Below, piece after piece: positions 17,498 to 26,978 of a DNA stretch of 64,000 nucleotides (positions within the stretch are counted from its first letter, which is position 1; the number at the start of each line of letters is the position of its first letter). Position numbers and translations under genes: made by a program. The notes beneath the pieces are model-generated. The model was given only the letters and a program-made list of their open reading frames with translations, was not told where the DNA came from and did no database searches. Source of the DNA: Cricetibacter osteomyelitidis (lineage in GTDB: Bacteria; Pseudomonadota; Gammaproteobacteria; Enterobacterales; Pasteurellaceae); assembly GCF_004340985.1 (NCBI RefSeq), contig NZ_SLYB01000004.1, forward strand, positions 62,001-126,000, read 5' to 3'.

Positions 17498-18430
17498 GGT
17501 TTTTCCTTAATTAAATTCATGAATTAAATGTGCTGTCGCTGAACTCTCGATTATTGCCCCTTTATGTTGAATTACAATCCCTGCCAGTTTATTGCCTTGT
17601 TGACAGCAAGTCACTAAATATTTGCCTTGCAAATAACCGTTTAGAAAACCGGCATTAAAGGCATCACCGGCGGAGGTAGTATCCACCACATTTTCCACCG
17701 GAACGGTCGGCACTTGTTGTTCCACACCGTCAAAACGATTGAAAATCGCACCGCACTTACCGGATTTCACTACCACGGTTTTCACGCCGGCTTGTTTTAA
17801 GCGTTTGATTGTTGCTTGTTCATCGGAATCTGCCCAAATGGCTTGTTCATCGTCAAAAGTCACCAATGCAACGCTGACAATCGGTAAAAGTGCGGTGTAA
17901 ATTTCACGTGTTTTTTGCAAGGATTCCCACAATGCCTGACGATAATTGCTATCAAAGGCGATTTCAATACCTTGTTTGGCAAGCTCGGCAAGCTGTTCTA
18001 TCAATAAAGTGCGGTCGTTTTCCGGCAAAATTGCAAGAGAAATGCCACTGAGATAAATCATATCTACGTGGCGTAATTCACTTAAAACCTTTGGATAATC
18101 ATTGTGTTGCAATAAATAACGGGCTGCCGATTGATTTCGCCAATATAAGAATGTGCGTTCACCGACGCTATCCAATTGAATTAAATATAAACCGGGTTGA
18201 CGTTTTTCATCACGCAGCAACCAGTCCGTATTAATGCCATCAGCCTGCCAATGTTCTATATCCGTGCCAAGGGCGGAAACATAATGAATTTTAACCGCAC
18301 TTTTGGGCGTGCAGCGGGCTAAATAGGTCGCCGTATTGAGCGTATCACCGCCATAGGTTTGCCGCATATTGCCGAATGGTTCGCCGTTTAGTTCAATCAT
18401 ACATTCGCCGAGGATTGCGATTTTTTTCAT
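17007..18430 (-). repeat. Long repeat, copy B (most of eda plus kdgK)
   Basis: Nearly identical counterpart of 1684-3125, apart from scattered substitutions and an 18-base deletion in kdgK near 18257. Identity ends inside eda on the left and at the kdgK start on the right, where the upstream gene is uxaC instead of uxaA. Confidence 0.85.
17507..18430 (-). CDS. kdgK: 2-keto-3-deoxygluconate kinase KdgK, copy 2
   Basis: 307 residues, PfkB family, phosphorylates 2-keto-3-deoxygluconate to KDPG. Signature DTTSAGDAFNAGF and GGDTLNTATYLAR are intact. Compared with copy 1 it lacks 18 bases in frame, so that GTDKLSQGMLEHW becomes GTDIEHW near residue 57. The lost residues follow the substrate-binding lid region of PfkB kinases, so activity is likely but could be altered. 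One odd change is LQGKYLVTC for LQGKDLVTC. It lies between uxaC copy 2 (9 bases upstream) and eda copy 2. Confidence 0.93.
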   Translation of the reverse strand: MKKIAILGECMIELNGEPFGNMRQTYGGDTLNTATYLARCTPKSAVKIHYVSALGTDIEHWQADGINTDWLLRDEKRQPGLYLIQLDSVGERTFLYWRNQSAARYLLQHNDYPKVLSELRHVDMIYLSGISLAILPENDRTLLIEQLAELAKQGIEIAFDSNYRQALWESLQKTREIYTALLPIVSVALVTFDDEQAIWADSDEQATIKRLKQAGVKTVVVKSGKCGAIFNRFDGVEQQVPTVPVENVVDTTSAGDAFNAGFLNGYLQGKYLVTCCQQGNKLAGIVIQHKGAIIESSATAHLIHEFN

Positions 18431-18439
18431 TTCAATATC

Positions 18440-19843
18440 CTATTTAAAATAATTTTTCGCATTGTTGTAACAAATATCCTGCACCATTTTTCCAAGCAGT
18501 TCTAGATCATTTGGTACTTCACCATTTTCGACCCATTTCCCTAACATTTCGCATAAAATGCGGCGGAAATATTCGTGACGGGTGTAGGATAGGAAGCTGC
18601 GGGAATCCGTCAACATTCCCACAAATTGGCTTAATAAACCCAGTTGGGAAAGTTGCTGTAACTGGCGTTCCATACCGTCTTTTTGATCATTAAACCACCA
18701 ACCTGACCCGAATTGAATTTTGCCGGCAATGCCGCCACCTTGGAAATTACCAATCATTGTCCCGATCATTTCGTTATCACGCGGATTTAGACAATATAAG
18801 ATGGTTTTAGGCAGTTGATTGGTCTGATCCATCGTATCCAGCAGGGCGGATAATTGTTCTGCGTAATTGCGATCCCCGATAGAATCGAAACCGCTATCTG
18901 CACCTAATTGCTTAAACATTCGGGTGTTATTATTGCGAAGTGCACCAATATGGTATTGCATCACCCAATTTCGTTTATGATATTCTTTGCCGAGCCACAC
19001 TAAAAGTGCGGTGTAAAATTGAGAAATTTCCAATTCCGTTAATGCGCTGCCGCTTAATCGGGTTTGTAAAATGCGATCTAACGTTTGTTCCGACGGAATA
19101 GGTGCAAAACGCACAATTTCAATACCATGATCGGAGGCTTTGCAGCCCACATTGTCAAAATGATTTAAACGTTGCTCAAGCGCCGCTAACAAGTCGGCAA
19201 ACTGATTAATTTGAATGCCGCTCACTTGAGATAGGGTGTGAATATAATCCGTAAATGTCGGCAAGTCGATTTTGAACGCTTTATCCGGACGAAACGTCGG
19301 CACGACTTCAATATCAAAACTGCTATCCGCCTTGATTTGTTGGTGATAGCGTAAATCATCAACCGGATCGTCTGTCGTTCCCACCAGTTTTACATTCATT
19401 TGTTGCATAATGCCGCGGGCAGAAAATTCCGGCTTGGCAAGTAACGTATTGCATTTTTCCCAAATTTCCACCGCACTTTTTTCATTAAATACGGTATTTT
19501 CAATGCCGAACGGGCGGCGCAATTCCAAATGCGTCCAGTGGTAAATGGGATTGCCGATACATTTCGGCACAACTTTTGCCCACTGCTGATATTTTTCCAA
19601 ATCGGAAGCATCACCGGTAATAAAATGCTCTTCAATGCCCGCACTGCGTGCCGCTCGCCATTTATAATGATCGCCCTCTAACCAAATTTCAGCAAGATTG
19701 TTAAATTGACGATTTTCTGCAATTTCTTTCGGGCTTAAATGACAGTGATAGTCAAAAATCGGCATAACTTCGGCATATTGATGATACAACGTTTTTGCCG
19801 TTTCCGTAGAAAGTAGAAAATCATCGTCCATAAAAGATTTCAT
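18440..19843 (-). CDS. uxaC: Uronate isomerase UxaC, copy 2
   Basis: 467 residues from ATG 19843, one base after the SDR stop with GGGGTG just upstream; a longer frame reading into the SDR gene is an artefact. Full-length isomerase: [53 protein letters not shown] and [19 protein letters not shown]. Next to a fructuronate reductase and with uxuA nearby, it most likely serves D-glucuronate to D-fructuronate, while copy 1 serves galacturonate. Codon use is richer in G and C than in copy 1, fitting a different history. Confidence 0.95.
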   Translation of the reverse strand: MKSFMDDDFLLSTETAKTLYHQYAEVMPIFDYHCHLSPKEIAENRQFNNLAEIWLEGDHYKWRAARSAGIEEHFITGDASDLEKYQQWAKVVPKCIGNPIYHWTHLELRRPFGIENTVFNEKSAVEIWEKCNTLLAKPEFSARGIMQQMNVKLVGTTDDPVDDLRYHQQIKADSSFDIEVVPTFRPDKAFKIDLPTFTDYIHTLSQVSGIQINQFADLLAALEQRLNHFDNVGCKASDHGIEIVRFAPIPSEQTLDRILQTRLSGSALTELEISQFYTALLVWLGKEYHKRNWVMQYHIGALRNNNTRMFKQLGADSGFDSIGDRNYAEQLSALLDTMDQTNQLPKTILYCLNPRDNEMIGTMIGNFQGGGIAGKIQFGSGWWFNDQKDGMERQLQQLSQLGLLSQFVGMLTDSRSFLSYTRHEYFRRILCEMLGKWVENGEVPNDLELLGKMVQDICYNNAKNYFK

Positions 19844-19844
19844 A

Positions 19845-20690
19845 TTACACCCCGCTATATGCAGAGAAACCACCGTCAATTGGTAACACCACACCATTCA
19901 CAAAACCGGAATAACGTTCGTCCATTAAGAATAAAATACCACCGACTAACTCTTCCGCTTCGCCGAAACGCCCCATCGGAGTGTTGGTTAAAATTTTATG
20001 TGCCCGAGGCGTTGGATTGCCGTTTTGATCGAACAATAATGCACGGTTTTGATTACTCACAAGAAAACCCGGTGCAATGGCATTACAACGAATACCCACG
20101 TGTGAAAAATGCACCGCTAGCCATTGGGTAAAATTGCTGATTGCCGCTTTTGCGCCAGAATATGCCGGAATTTTAGTGAGCGGGGTAAAGGCATTCATAC
20201 TGGAAATATTGATGATATTTGCCCCTTGCTTACCCACCATATCTTTAGCAAAGACTTGAGTTGGCAATAATGTACCTAAATAATTAAGATTAAATACAAA
20301 CTCCACACCGGCTTTGTCTAATTCAAAAAATGATTTAGTGTTTTCCGGCAATTCTAATTCGTGAAATTCGTTGTCCGTGGTGGCTTTCGGGCTATTGCCA
20401 CCGGCACCATTAATAAGAATATCGCAAGTGCCGAAGTCAGCCAAAATGGCATCACGGCTTGCTTTGATACTATCCAATTCAAGCACATTGGTTTGATAGG
20501 CTTTGGCAACACCGTCTGCCCCATTGATTTCTTGGGCGAATTTGTCGGCGGCATCAAAATTAATATCCAATAATGCAATGTTAGCACCTGTTTTGGCTAA
20601 TTGGTGTGCCAAAAATCCACACAGTACACCGCCAGCACCGGTAATAACAATGGTTTTATTTTTAAAATTATGATTTTGTGCAATAGACAT
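19845..20690 (-). CDS. SDR D-mannonate oxidoreductase (fructuronate reductase)
   Basis: 281 residues from ATG 20690, which has GGAGA eight bases upstream; a frame 14 codons longer is unsupported. Short-chain dehydrogenase: NAD-binding [12 protein letters not shown] (about 17-28), NGAGG, catalytic ISSMNAF and [10 protein letters not shown] (Ser-Tyr-Lys), and C-terminal [12 protein letters not shown]. Matches the SDR gene of the H. influenzae hexuronate locus (HI0048) and Bacillus YjmF, which reduce D-fructuronate to D-mannonate and replace UxuB. Sits between the TRAP3 binding protein and uxaC. A 28-base scar of a second copy lies at 29020-29047. Confidence 0.9.
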   Translation of the reverse strand: MSIAQNHNFKNKTIVITGAGGVLCGFLAHQLAKTGANIALLDINFDAADKFAQEINGADGVAKAYQTNVLELDSIKASRDAILADFGTCDILINGAGGNSPKATTDNEFHELELPENTKSFFELDKAGVEFVFNLNYLGTLLPTQVFAKDMVGKQGANIINISSMNAFTPLTKIPAYSGAKAAISNFTQWLAVHFSHVGIRCNAIAPGFLVSNQNRALLFDQNGNPTPRAHKILTNTPMGRFGEAEELVGGILFLMDERYSGFVNGVVLPIDGGFSAYSGV

Positions 20691-20725
20691 AATACTTTCT
20701 CCACTGGTTAAATAGCAACTAATAT

Positions 20726-20749
20726 AGGGCAAAGTGCGGACTTTGCCCT
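20726..20749 (-). other. Hairpin after TRAP3 binding protein
   Basis: Stem AGGGCAAAGT (20726-20735) / ACTTTGCCCT (20740-20749), loop GCGG. It contains a one-off uptake signal (AAGTGCGGA). It separates the abundant binding-protein message from the catabolic genes downstream; no T-run follows in the direction of transcription. Confidence 0.65.
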
Positions 20750-20772
20750 TATTGTTTTGTTATTGTGAGTTA

Positions 20773-21762
20773 TTATTGACGTAACTCATCAATTTTTTGT
20801 ACATAAGAGCCGATAACCGGATCTTTCAATGCTTTGTCGTGCATCGGTTTTACGGCATCAACAAAGGGTTGTTTTTCAACTTTTACAAATTCTACGCCCA
20901 TTTTTTCTTTCGCCGTTTGAATTTCTTTTTCAGTCATTTCCGCCCAAAGGGTTTTATGCGCCATCATCGAATCATTCGCCGCTTTCTTAACAATGGCTTG
21001 TTGCTCCGGCGTTAATTTTGCCCAAGATTTTTCACCAATCACCAATACATCAGGAATAATGGTGTGCTCATCTTCACTAAAGAATTTAGCCACTTCACCG
21101 TGGCGCATTAAGGTTAATGCCGTCGGGTTATTTTCTGCCGCATCTACCACGCCTTGTTGCAGCGCAGTATAGAGTTCACCGAAAGCTAAAGGCGTTGGCG
21201 ATGCGCCCATATATTCGACCATTTCTAACGCGCTCGGGCTTGGCTGAACACGAACTTTTAACCCTTTTAAATCTTCCGGTGTTCTAATCGGTTTCTTGGC
21301 ATAAAAACTGCGAGAACCGGCATCATAGTAAGTTAATCCGATAAAGCCTTTTCCTTTGGTTAAATCTAAAATTTTTTGTCCGACTTCAGGAGATTGTAAT
21401 ACGCGGTAATAATGATCCGTATCTTTAAATAGGTAAGGTAGATTAAACGCGCCGTAAACCGGTTCAAACGCTTCTAATTCACTTGCATTGGATTTCGCCA
21501 TATCTAAAGAGCCGGATTGTAACAATTCTATTGATTCACGTTGATTGCCTAACTGACTGTTCGGATAAATACGAATAATCACCTCGCCATTAGTTTGTGC
21601 TTTTACATCATTGGAAAATTTTTGCATAGAAATATGCACCGGGTGAGTTTTGTCGTTGTTATGGCTTAATTTAAGGACAACTTTTGCCCCGGCTGAAAAT
21701 GAAACTGTTGCAGCCATTACCGCACTTAGTGCCATCGCTAAGGTACTTTTTTTGATAAACAT
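20773..21762 (-). CDS. TRAP3 solute-binding protein (DctP family)
   Basis: 329 residues from ATG 21762 (GGAG nine bases upstream; the ATG five codons earlier overlaps that site). Signal peptide MFIKKSTLAMALSAVMAATV, cleaved near AGA-KVV. DctP marks: NSQLGNQRESIELLQ, GSRSFYAKKPIRTPEDLKG, KVRVQPSPSAL and ELYTALQQGVVDAAENN. Very similar layout to TRAP1. Unusually, its membrane partners lie on the other strand across the promoter. It leads SDR, uxaC, kdgK and eda, so D-glucuronate is the most likely ligand (inference). Confidence 0.93.
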   Translation of the reverse strand: MFIKKSTLAMALSAVMAATVSFSAGAKVVLKLSHNNDKTHPVHISMQKFSNDVKAQTNGEVIIRIYPNSQLGNQRESIELLQSGSLDMAKSNASELEAFEPVYGAFNLPYLFKDTDHYYRVLQSPEVGQKILDLTKGKGFIGLTYYDAGSRSFYAKKPIRTPEDLKGLKVRVQPSPSALEMVEYMGASPTPLAFGELYTALQQGVVDAAENNPTALTLMRHGEVAKFFSEDEHTIIPDVLVIGEKSWAKLTPEQQAIVKKAANDSMMAHKTLWAEMTEKEIQTAKEKMGVEFVKVEKQPFVDAVKPMHDKALKDPVIGSYVQKIDELRQ

Positions 21763-21902
21763 AGTTTTATTCTCCATAGTAGGATTGATCTAAAAATAAC
21801 AATGATTACGATCAAACGACAACTAAAACACAAAGTATCGTTTTATTGACGCAAAGATATTAAACCAATTGTAGTAATTGAACTAATGAATTTTATTAAA
21901 TT

Positions 21903-21918
21903 TGTGATATAGATCACA
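21903..21918. promoter_or_regulatory. CRP-cAMP binding site
   Basis: TGTGATATAGATCACA, an exact TGTGA-N6-TCACA site within the longer palindrome TTTGTGAT-N4-ATCACAAA (21901-21920). It lies in the 240-base divergent region of TRAP3 and can serve both operons. Confidence 0.8.
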
Positions 21919-21962
21919 AAATCGATAAAAAAAGCAGCAAAAAATTTTGATATACAGTATAT

Positions 21963-21974
21963 TTGGTTCACCAA
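21963..21974. promoter_or_regulatory. UxuR-like operator upstream of TRAP3 membrane genes
   Basis: TTGGTTCACCAA matches TTGGTATACCAA at 10 of 12 positions and is palindromic except for its centre. It lies 30 bases upstream of the DctQ start and downstream of the CRP site, the expected place for a repressor. Confidence 0.6.
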
Positions 21975-22003
21975 TCAAATCTTTCTTACTATGAGGAGAA
22001 TGT

Positions 22004-22495
22004 ATGAATCGCTTAATTGCCTTATTAGATAGAGTGCTTTCTACACTTTGCGTGATTGTTTGTGCCGCATTGGTCGTTTGCGTTGTTTGGCAGGTGTTTT
22101 CCCGTTATATCCTTAATGATCCCAGCACCGTTACCGAAGAATTAGCTCGCTTTTTATTTATCTGGGTTGGCTTAGTCGGTGCGGCTTATGGATTAGGGCA
22201 GAAAAAACACCTTGCAATTGACTTATTATTGACTAAGTGGGAAAACCAGCCCAAAAAACGAGATACGCTTCGTGTGATTATTAACATTATCAGTATCTTA
22301 TTCATTGTTACCGTTATGTGCTACGGCGGCGGTAAGTTGGTCCTGGATACGCTTAATGCAGGGCAAATCTCACCGGTACTGGGTATTCAAATGGGCTTAA
22401 TTTACGGCGCAATCCCGGTTAGCGGTTTCTTTATGTTGGTATTCTTATTACGTGATTTAGCCGAAGAATATCGCCAATTAGCTTCACATAACTAA
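22004..22495 (+). CDS. TRAP3 small membrane subunit (DctQ family)
   Basis: 163 residues, four membrane segments. Family marks are VVWQVFSRYILNDPSTVTEE and LFIWVGLVGAAYGLG. The ATG follows a GAGGAGA site. It is the first gene of the plus-strand half of the TRAP3 locus and lies 12 bases ahead of the large subunit; the binding protein is divergent. Close to the TRAP1 DctQ (same STVT-E-ARF motif), so the two systems are sister transporters. Confidence 0.92.
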   Translation: MNRLIALLDRVLSTLCVIVCAALVVCVVWQVFSRYILNDPSTVTEELARFLFIWVGLVGAAYGLGQKKHLAIDLLLTKWENQPKKRDTLRVIINIISILFIVTVMCYGGGKLVLDTLNAGQISPVLGIQMGLIYGAIPVSGFFMLVFLLRDLAEEYRQLASHN

Positions 22496-22507
22496 AGGAA
22501 ATATGAT

Positions 22508-23809
22508 ATGGAATGGTCAATAATTCTTGTTCTGGCAGGTAGTTTCTTTATTTTACTTGCCATTGGTACACCAATTTCTTTTGCAATCGGTATTGCTTCT
22601 CTACTCACCATTATGATGTCAATTCCCGTTGATGCGGCAATTCAGGTTATTGCTCAAAAGATGGCAACCGGTTTAGATAGCTTCTCTTTACTTGCAATTC
22701 CTTTCTTTATCTTAGCCGGTAATATTATGAATCGTGGCGGCATAGCACTACGCCTGATTGAATTTGCCAAAGTATTGGGTGGACGATTACCGGGATCGCT
22801 TGCACACGTGAATGTACTTGCGAATATGATGTTCGGTTCAATTTCAGGGTCTGCAGTTGCCGCTGCGGCGGCAGTTGGCGGCACAATGGCGCCGTTACAA
22901 AAGAAAGAAGGTTATGACCCTGCATTTTCTGCTGCGGTGAATATTTCCTCTTCGCCGACAGGCTTGTTAATTCCGCCGAGTAATACCTTTATTGTGTATT
23001 CCTTAATTTCCGGCGGTACCTCAATTGGCGCGCTATTCCTTGCCGGCTATATTCCCGGAATTTTGATGGGATTAGGGATTATGATTGTAGCTTATTTCTT
23101 TGCCCGTAAAAAAGGCTACCCAATTCCACCGAAACCAACCTTTAAAGATGTCACCACCAAAACCTTAGATGCCTTACCAAGTTTAGGGCTTATTGTGGTC
23201 ATTATTGGCGGAATTATTGCCGGTATATTTACCGCCACCGAAGCATCGGCAATTGCTGTGGTTTATACCTTGATTCTATCCGTATTTATCTATAAAGAAA
23301 TTGCTATTAAAGAGCTGCCAAAAATCATTTTGGATGCCTCTGTTACAACATCAATTATTTTATTGTTAATCGGCACATCAATGGGAATGTCTTGGGCAAT
23401 GGCAAACGCGGATATTCCTTATCTTATTAGCGATGGATTACTGGCAATTTCTGAAAATCCGATTGTTATTTTGCTCATTATCAATTTGATTTTATTAATG
23501 ATCGGGACATTTATGGATATGACCCCCGCACTGTTAATTTTCACGCCGATTTTCTTGCCAATCGTAACGGAATTAGGAATGGATCCGGTTCATTTCGGTA
23601 TTTTAATGACGTTCAATTTATCTATCGGTATTTGCACACCGCCGGTTGGCAGTACATTATTCGTCGGTTGTTCTGTTGGCGGCGTAAAAATTGATCAGGT
23701 GATCAAACCGTTACTCCCATTCTACGCCGTATTGATTTTGACTTTATTATTAGTCACTTTCGTCCCACAATTAAGTTTATTACTACCACAAACATTATTA
23801 GGTTACTAA
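22508..23809 (+). CDS. TRAP3 large membrane subunit (DctM family)
   Basis: 433 residues, about twelve membrane segments. Contains SFSLLAIPFFILAGNIMN, MFGSISGSAVAAAAAVGG, LLIPPSNTFIVYS, GIFTATEASAIAVVYT and NLSIGICTPPVGSTLFVG. It should carry the uronate bound by the 20773-21762 protein across the inner membrane with sodium. The next gene, a GH31 hydrolase, starts 18 bases later and is co-transcribed. Confidence 0.94.
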   Translation: MEWSIILVLAGSFFILLAIGTPISFAIGIASLLTIMMSIPVDAAIQVIAQKMATGLDSFSLLAIPFFILAGNIMNRGGIALRLIEFAKVLGGRLPGSLAHVNVLANMMFGSISGSAVAAAAAVGGTMAPLQKKEGYDPAFSAAVNISSSPTGLLIPPSNTFIVYSLISGGTSIGALFLAGYIPGILMGLGIMIVAYFFARKKGYPIPPKPTFKDVTTKTLDALPSLGLIVVIIGGIIAGIFTATEASAIAVVYTLILSVFIYKEIAIKELPKIILDASVTTSIILLLIGTSMGMSWAMANADIPYLISDGLLAISENPIVILLIINLILLMIGTFMDMTPALLIFTPIFLPIVTELGMDPVHFGILMTFNLSIGICTPPVGSTLFVGCSVGGVKIDQVIKPLLPFYAVLILTLLLVTFVPQLSLLLPQTLLGY

Positions 23810-23827
23810 GCAAATTAGGTGGTGAAA

Positions 23828-26188
23828 ATGAAAACATTGAAACTGACAAATTTTATCAAACAGGCAAATAATCGCATTGATATTCAATGCGAGCATAACT
23901 GGCAGCTGCATATTTTTGTCTTGGAACAGGATATTTTCCGTATCACGTTTACCCAAAATGAAACATTCCGTGTACCTCAAACTTGGGCAATTAGCCCAAA
24001 TAAAACCGATGTGGCATGGCAAGGGCGTGATCGCTGGTCTTTGGAAGATTATTCATTACCCTCTTATACACTCACCGATAATCAGGGTGAACTGGAAATT
24101 GCAACCGATACCTTGAAAGTCATTGTACATCAGCCCTTATGGCTGGAATGGCAATATAAGTGCGGTCAAAATTGGCAGACTTTTGCGGCAGATCGTAAAA
24201 CAGGTGCGTATTTATTCGGCATTTCCGACAAGCAGGTTTCTCATTTTGTGCAGCGTTCCGTAACGGATAATTACTACGGCTTAGGCGAAAAAGCCGGTGA
24301 TTTAAACCGCAAAGGTCGCCGCTTTGAAATGCGTAATCTTGATGCGATGGGCTATAACGCCGAATTTACCGACCCGTTATATAAACATATTCCGTTTTAT
24401 ATTACCCATACGGAAAAAATCAGCTACGGTTTATATTATGACAATCTTGCTTCTTGCTGGTTTAGATTGGGCAGTGAAATTGATAATTACCACGCCTACT
24501 ATCGCAGCTATCAAGCGGAAGACGGTGATTTAGACTACTATATGATCTTAGGGCCTGAAATTTTGGATGTTACCAAGAAATATACCCAATTAACCGGCGG
24601 TACTATTTTGGGTCCGAAATGGAGTTTGGGGTACAGTGGTTCCACAATGAGTTATACCGATGCGCCGGATGCGCAAGAACAACTAAAAAAATTTGTCGAT
24701 CTCTGCAAAAAACACGATATTCCCTGTGATTCATTCCAGCTCTCATCAGGCTATACCTCAATTAACGGCAAGCGTTATGTATTCAACTGGAACTATGACA
24801 AAATCCCGCAACCCAAATTAATGAGCCAATATTTCTTGGATGCGGGTATGAATTTGGCGGCAAATATTAAGCCTTGTTTATTGCAGGATCACCCTAAATA
24901 TCAAGAAGTTGCCCAAAAAGGATTATTTATTAAAGATTCCGAATCGGATAATCCCGAACGTTCAATGTTTTGGGACGATGAAGGTTCGCATTTGGATTTT
25001 ACCAATCCCGATACGGTGAATTGGTGGAAAGCCAATGTTAAATCCCAACTGCTTGAAATGGGCATCGGCTCAACGTGGAATGATAATAATGAATTTGAAG
25101 TCTGGGATAATAACGCTAAATGTCATTTCTTCGGTAAAGGCTTACCGATTAAATTAATTCGCCCATTGCAGCCATTATTGATGATGAAAGCCTCCTATGA
25201 GGCACAAATGGAATACGCGCCTGAGCTTCGCCCTTACTTAATTTCCCGCTCGGGCTCGCCGGGTATGAACCGTTATGTACAAACTTGGTCCGGAGATAAT
25301 CGGACTAATTGGCATACCTTACGCTACAATATTCGTATGGGCTTGGGAATGAGCTTATCCGGTTTATATAATGTCGGGCACGATGTCGGCGGATTTTCCG
25401 GTAATAAGCCGGAGCCTGAATTATTCGTACGCTGGGTTCAAAATGGTGTAATGCACCCTCGTTTTACTATTCATTCTTGGAATGATGATAACACCGTCAA
25501 TGAACCTTGGATGTATCCGGAAGTCACGGATATTATCCGTCGTGCCATTCAATTGCGTTACCGCTTAATGCCGTACATCTATAATTTATTATGGAAGGCG
25601 CATAAATATAATGAGCCGATGTTACGCCCAACATTTCTGGATCACCCAAAAGATGACCGCACTTTTGCGGAAACCGATGATTATTTATTCGGTCAGGATT
25701 TATTAGTCGCGTCGGTGGTAGAAGAAGGTCAGCGCACTCGCAATGTTTATCTACCGGATAATACCGTCGGTTGGTATGATTTTTATAGCCATCAATGGTA
25801 TAAAGGCAAACAAGAACTGAATATAGAGGCACCGCTGGAACGAATCCCGCTCTTTATTAAAGCCGGTACGATTTTACCGTTAGCAGGGCTTGGCCATAAA
25901 AATACATTAACCGATGATACGAGAGAATTATTGATTCTGCCGTTCGCAAATCAAGGGAAAACCAATATTGAACTATTTGATGACGATGGAAAATCCTTTG
26001 GGTATTTAAACAATCATCACTTATTACTCAACATTGAATTAAAATGTACAAGTTCAACCATTGAAGTGACCGTTGAACGTCAAGGCGACTTCGTGCCGCA
26101 ATATAAAATGTTGGATTTTACCTTGCCAAAAGGTGAAACAAGAACATTAATGGTAAATAACCGCTTAACCAATCAATTAGCATTATAG
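23828..26188 (+). CDS. GH31 family alpha-glycosidase, cytoplasmic
   Basis: 786 residues from ATG 23828, with TAGGTGG upstream; two GTG codons just before it are alternatives. Glycoside hydrolase family 31: N-terminal beta-sandwich, then a TIM barrel with the nucleophile in STWNDNNEFEVWDN (about 415-428), the acid/base aspartate in QTWSGDNRTNW, and GHDVGGFSG and WMQ-type VRWVQNGVMHPRF. No signal peptide, so it acts on an imported glycoside. It sits between the TRAP3 membrane genes and uxuR-uxuA. This suggests a uronic-acid-containing alpha-disaccharide, or the release of a uronate from an aglycone; no such specificity can be read from the sequence. Confidence 0.88.
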   Translation: MKTLKLTNFIKQANNRIDIQCEHNWQLHIFVLEQDIFRITFTQNETFRVPQTWAISPNKTDVAWQGRDRWSLEDYSLPSYTLTDNQGELEIATDTLKVIVHQPLWLEWQYKCGQNWQTFAADRKTGAYLFGISDKQVSHFVQRSVTDNYYGLGEKAGDLNRKGRRFEMRNLDAMGYNAEFTDPLYKHIPFYITHTEKISYGLYYDNLASCWFRLGSEIDNYHAYYRSYQAEDGDLDYYMILGPEILDVTKKYTQLTGGTILGPKWSLGYSGSTMSYTDAPDAQEQLKKFVDLCKKHDIPCDSFQLSSGYTSINGKRYVFNWNYDKIPQPKLMSQYFLDAGMNLAANIKPCLLQDHPKYQEVAQKGLFIKDSESDNPERSMFWDDEGSHLDFTNPDTVNWWKANVKSQLLEMGIGSTWNDNNEFEVWDNNAKCHFFGKGLPIKLIRPLQPLLMMKASYEAQMEYAPELRPYLISRSGSPGMNRYVQTWSGDNRTNWHTLRYNIRMGLGMSLSGLYNVGHDVGGFSGNKPEPELFVRWVQNGVMHPRFTIHSWNDDNTVNEPWMYPEVTDIIRRAIQLRYRLMPYIYNLLWKAHKYNEPMLRPTFLDHPKDDRTFAETDDYLFGQDLLVASVVEEGQRTRNVYLPDNTVGWYDFYSHQWYKGKQELNIEAPLERIPLFIKAGTILPLAGLGHKNTLTDDTRELLILPFANQGKTNIELFDDDGKSFGYLNNHHLLLNIELKCTSSTIEVTVERQGDFVPQYKMLDFTLPKGETRTLMVNNRLTNQLAL

Positions 26189-26207
26189 ATTTCAAGAAGG
26201 ATAAATA

Positions 26208-26957
26208 ATGAACGATGAATTAAGATCCTATAAAAAAATCGGGCTTTTGCTCAAATCCCGTTTGGAACAAGGCGCTTACCAAGTAGGAGAGCGGCTCCCA
26301 ACCGAACGTGATTTATCTGAAGAGTTGGGCGTAAGCCGTACAGTGATTCGTGAAGCACTGATTATGCTGGAATTAGAAAATCTCATTGATATTCGTAAAG
26401 GATCCGGAGTTTATGTAATCAATTTGCCAAAACGCTCAGCGGCAAATGATGAAAAAGACTTTATTGACGTAGGTCCCTTTGAATTACTACAGGCAAGACA
26501 ATTACTGGAAAGCAGTATTGCCGAATTTGCCGCAATTCAGGCAACCAAAAAAGATGTAGAGCGACTTAAGGCGATTCTCAATCGTGAAAAAGAAACGCTT
26601 GAACACGGTGATGAAGATTATGTTGCCGATGAGGATTTTCATTGTGCCATTGCTGAAATTACACAAAATGAAGTGTTAATTAAAATGCAAAAGGACTTAT
26701 GGGACTATCGTAATGATAGTGATATGTGGAAGGGCTTACATCAGCATATCCCTGACCAAAACTATCGTTTTCTTTGGTTGCAGGATCACGAGAATATTAT
26801 TACCGCAATTCAGCGCAAAGATCCGGCTCTCGCCCGTAAATCAATGTGGCAACATTTAGAAAATGTGAAAGAAAAACTGTTTGAACTCTCCGATCTCAAC
26901 GATCCGAATTTCGACGGCTATTTATTTAACGTAAATCCAATTACTGTGGGTATTTAA
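26208..26957 (+). CDS. uxuR: Hexuronate operon regulator UxuR, copy 1
   Basis: 249 residues, GntR/FCD family. Winged helix with GERLPTERDLSEELGVSRTV and REALIMLELENLIDIRKGSG (about 27-68); UxuR hallmark [21 protein letters not shown] opens the FCD domain; the tail FDGYLFNVNPITVGI is close to E. coli UxuR (FDGYLFDSWP). AAGGA precedes the ATG. It lies directly before uxuA, as in H. influenzae, and should repress TRAP3 and uxuA in the absence of a hexuronate. Confidence 0.9.
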   Translation: MNDELRSYKKIGLLLKSRLEQGAYQVGERLPTERDLSEELGVSRTVIREALIMLELENLIDIRKGSGVYVINLPKRSAANDEKDFIDVGPFELLQARQLLESSIAEFAAIQATKKDVERLKAILNREKETLEHGDEDYVADEDFHCAIAEITQNEVLIKMQKDLWDYRNDSDMWKGLHQHIPDQNYRFLWLQDHENIITAIQRKDPALARKSMWQHLENVKEKLFELSDLNDPNFDGYLFNVNPITVGI

Positions 26958-26978
26958 TTTAGACAAGAGGAAAATATT

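Noticed and set aside
17148..17510. 120-codon plus-strand frame, identical to one at 1825-2187
   Set aside because: Both lie antisense to the start of eda; their identity only reflects the duplicated eda gene.
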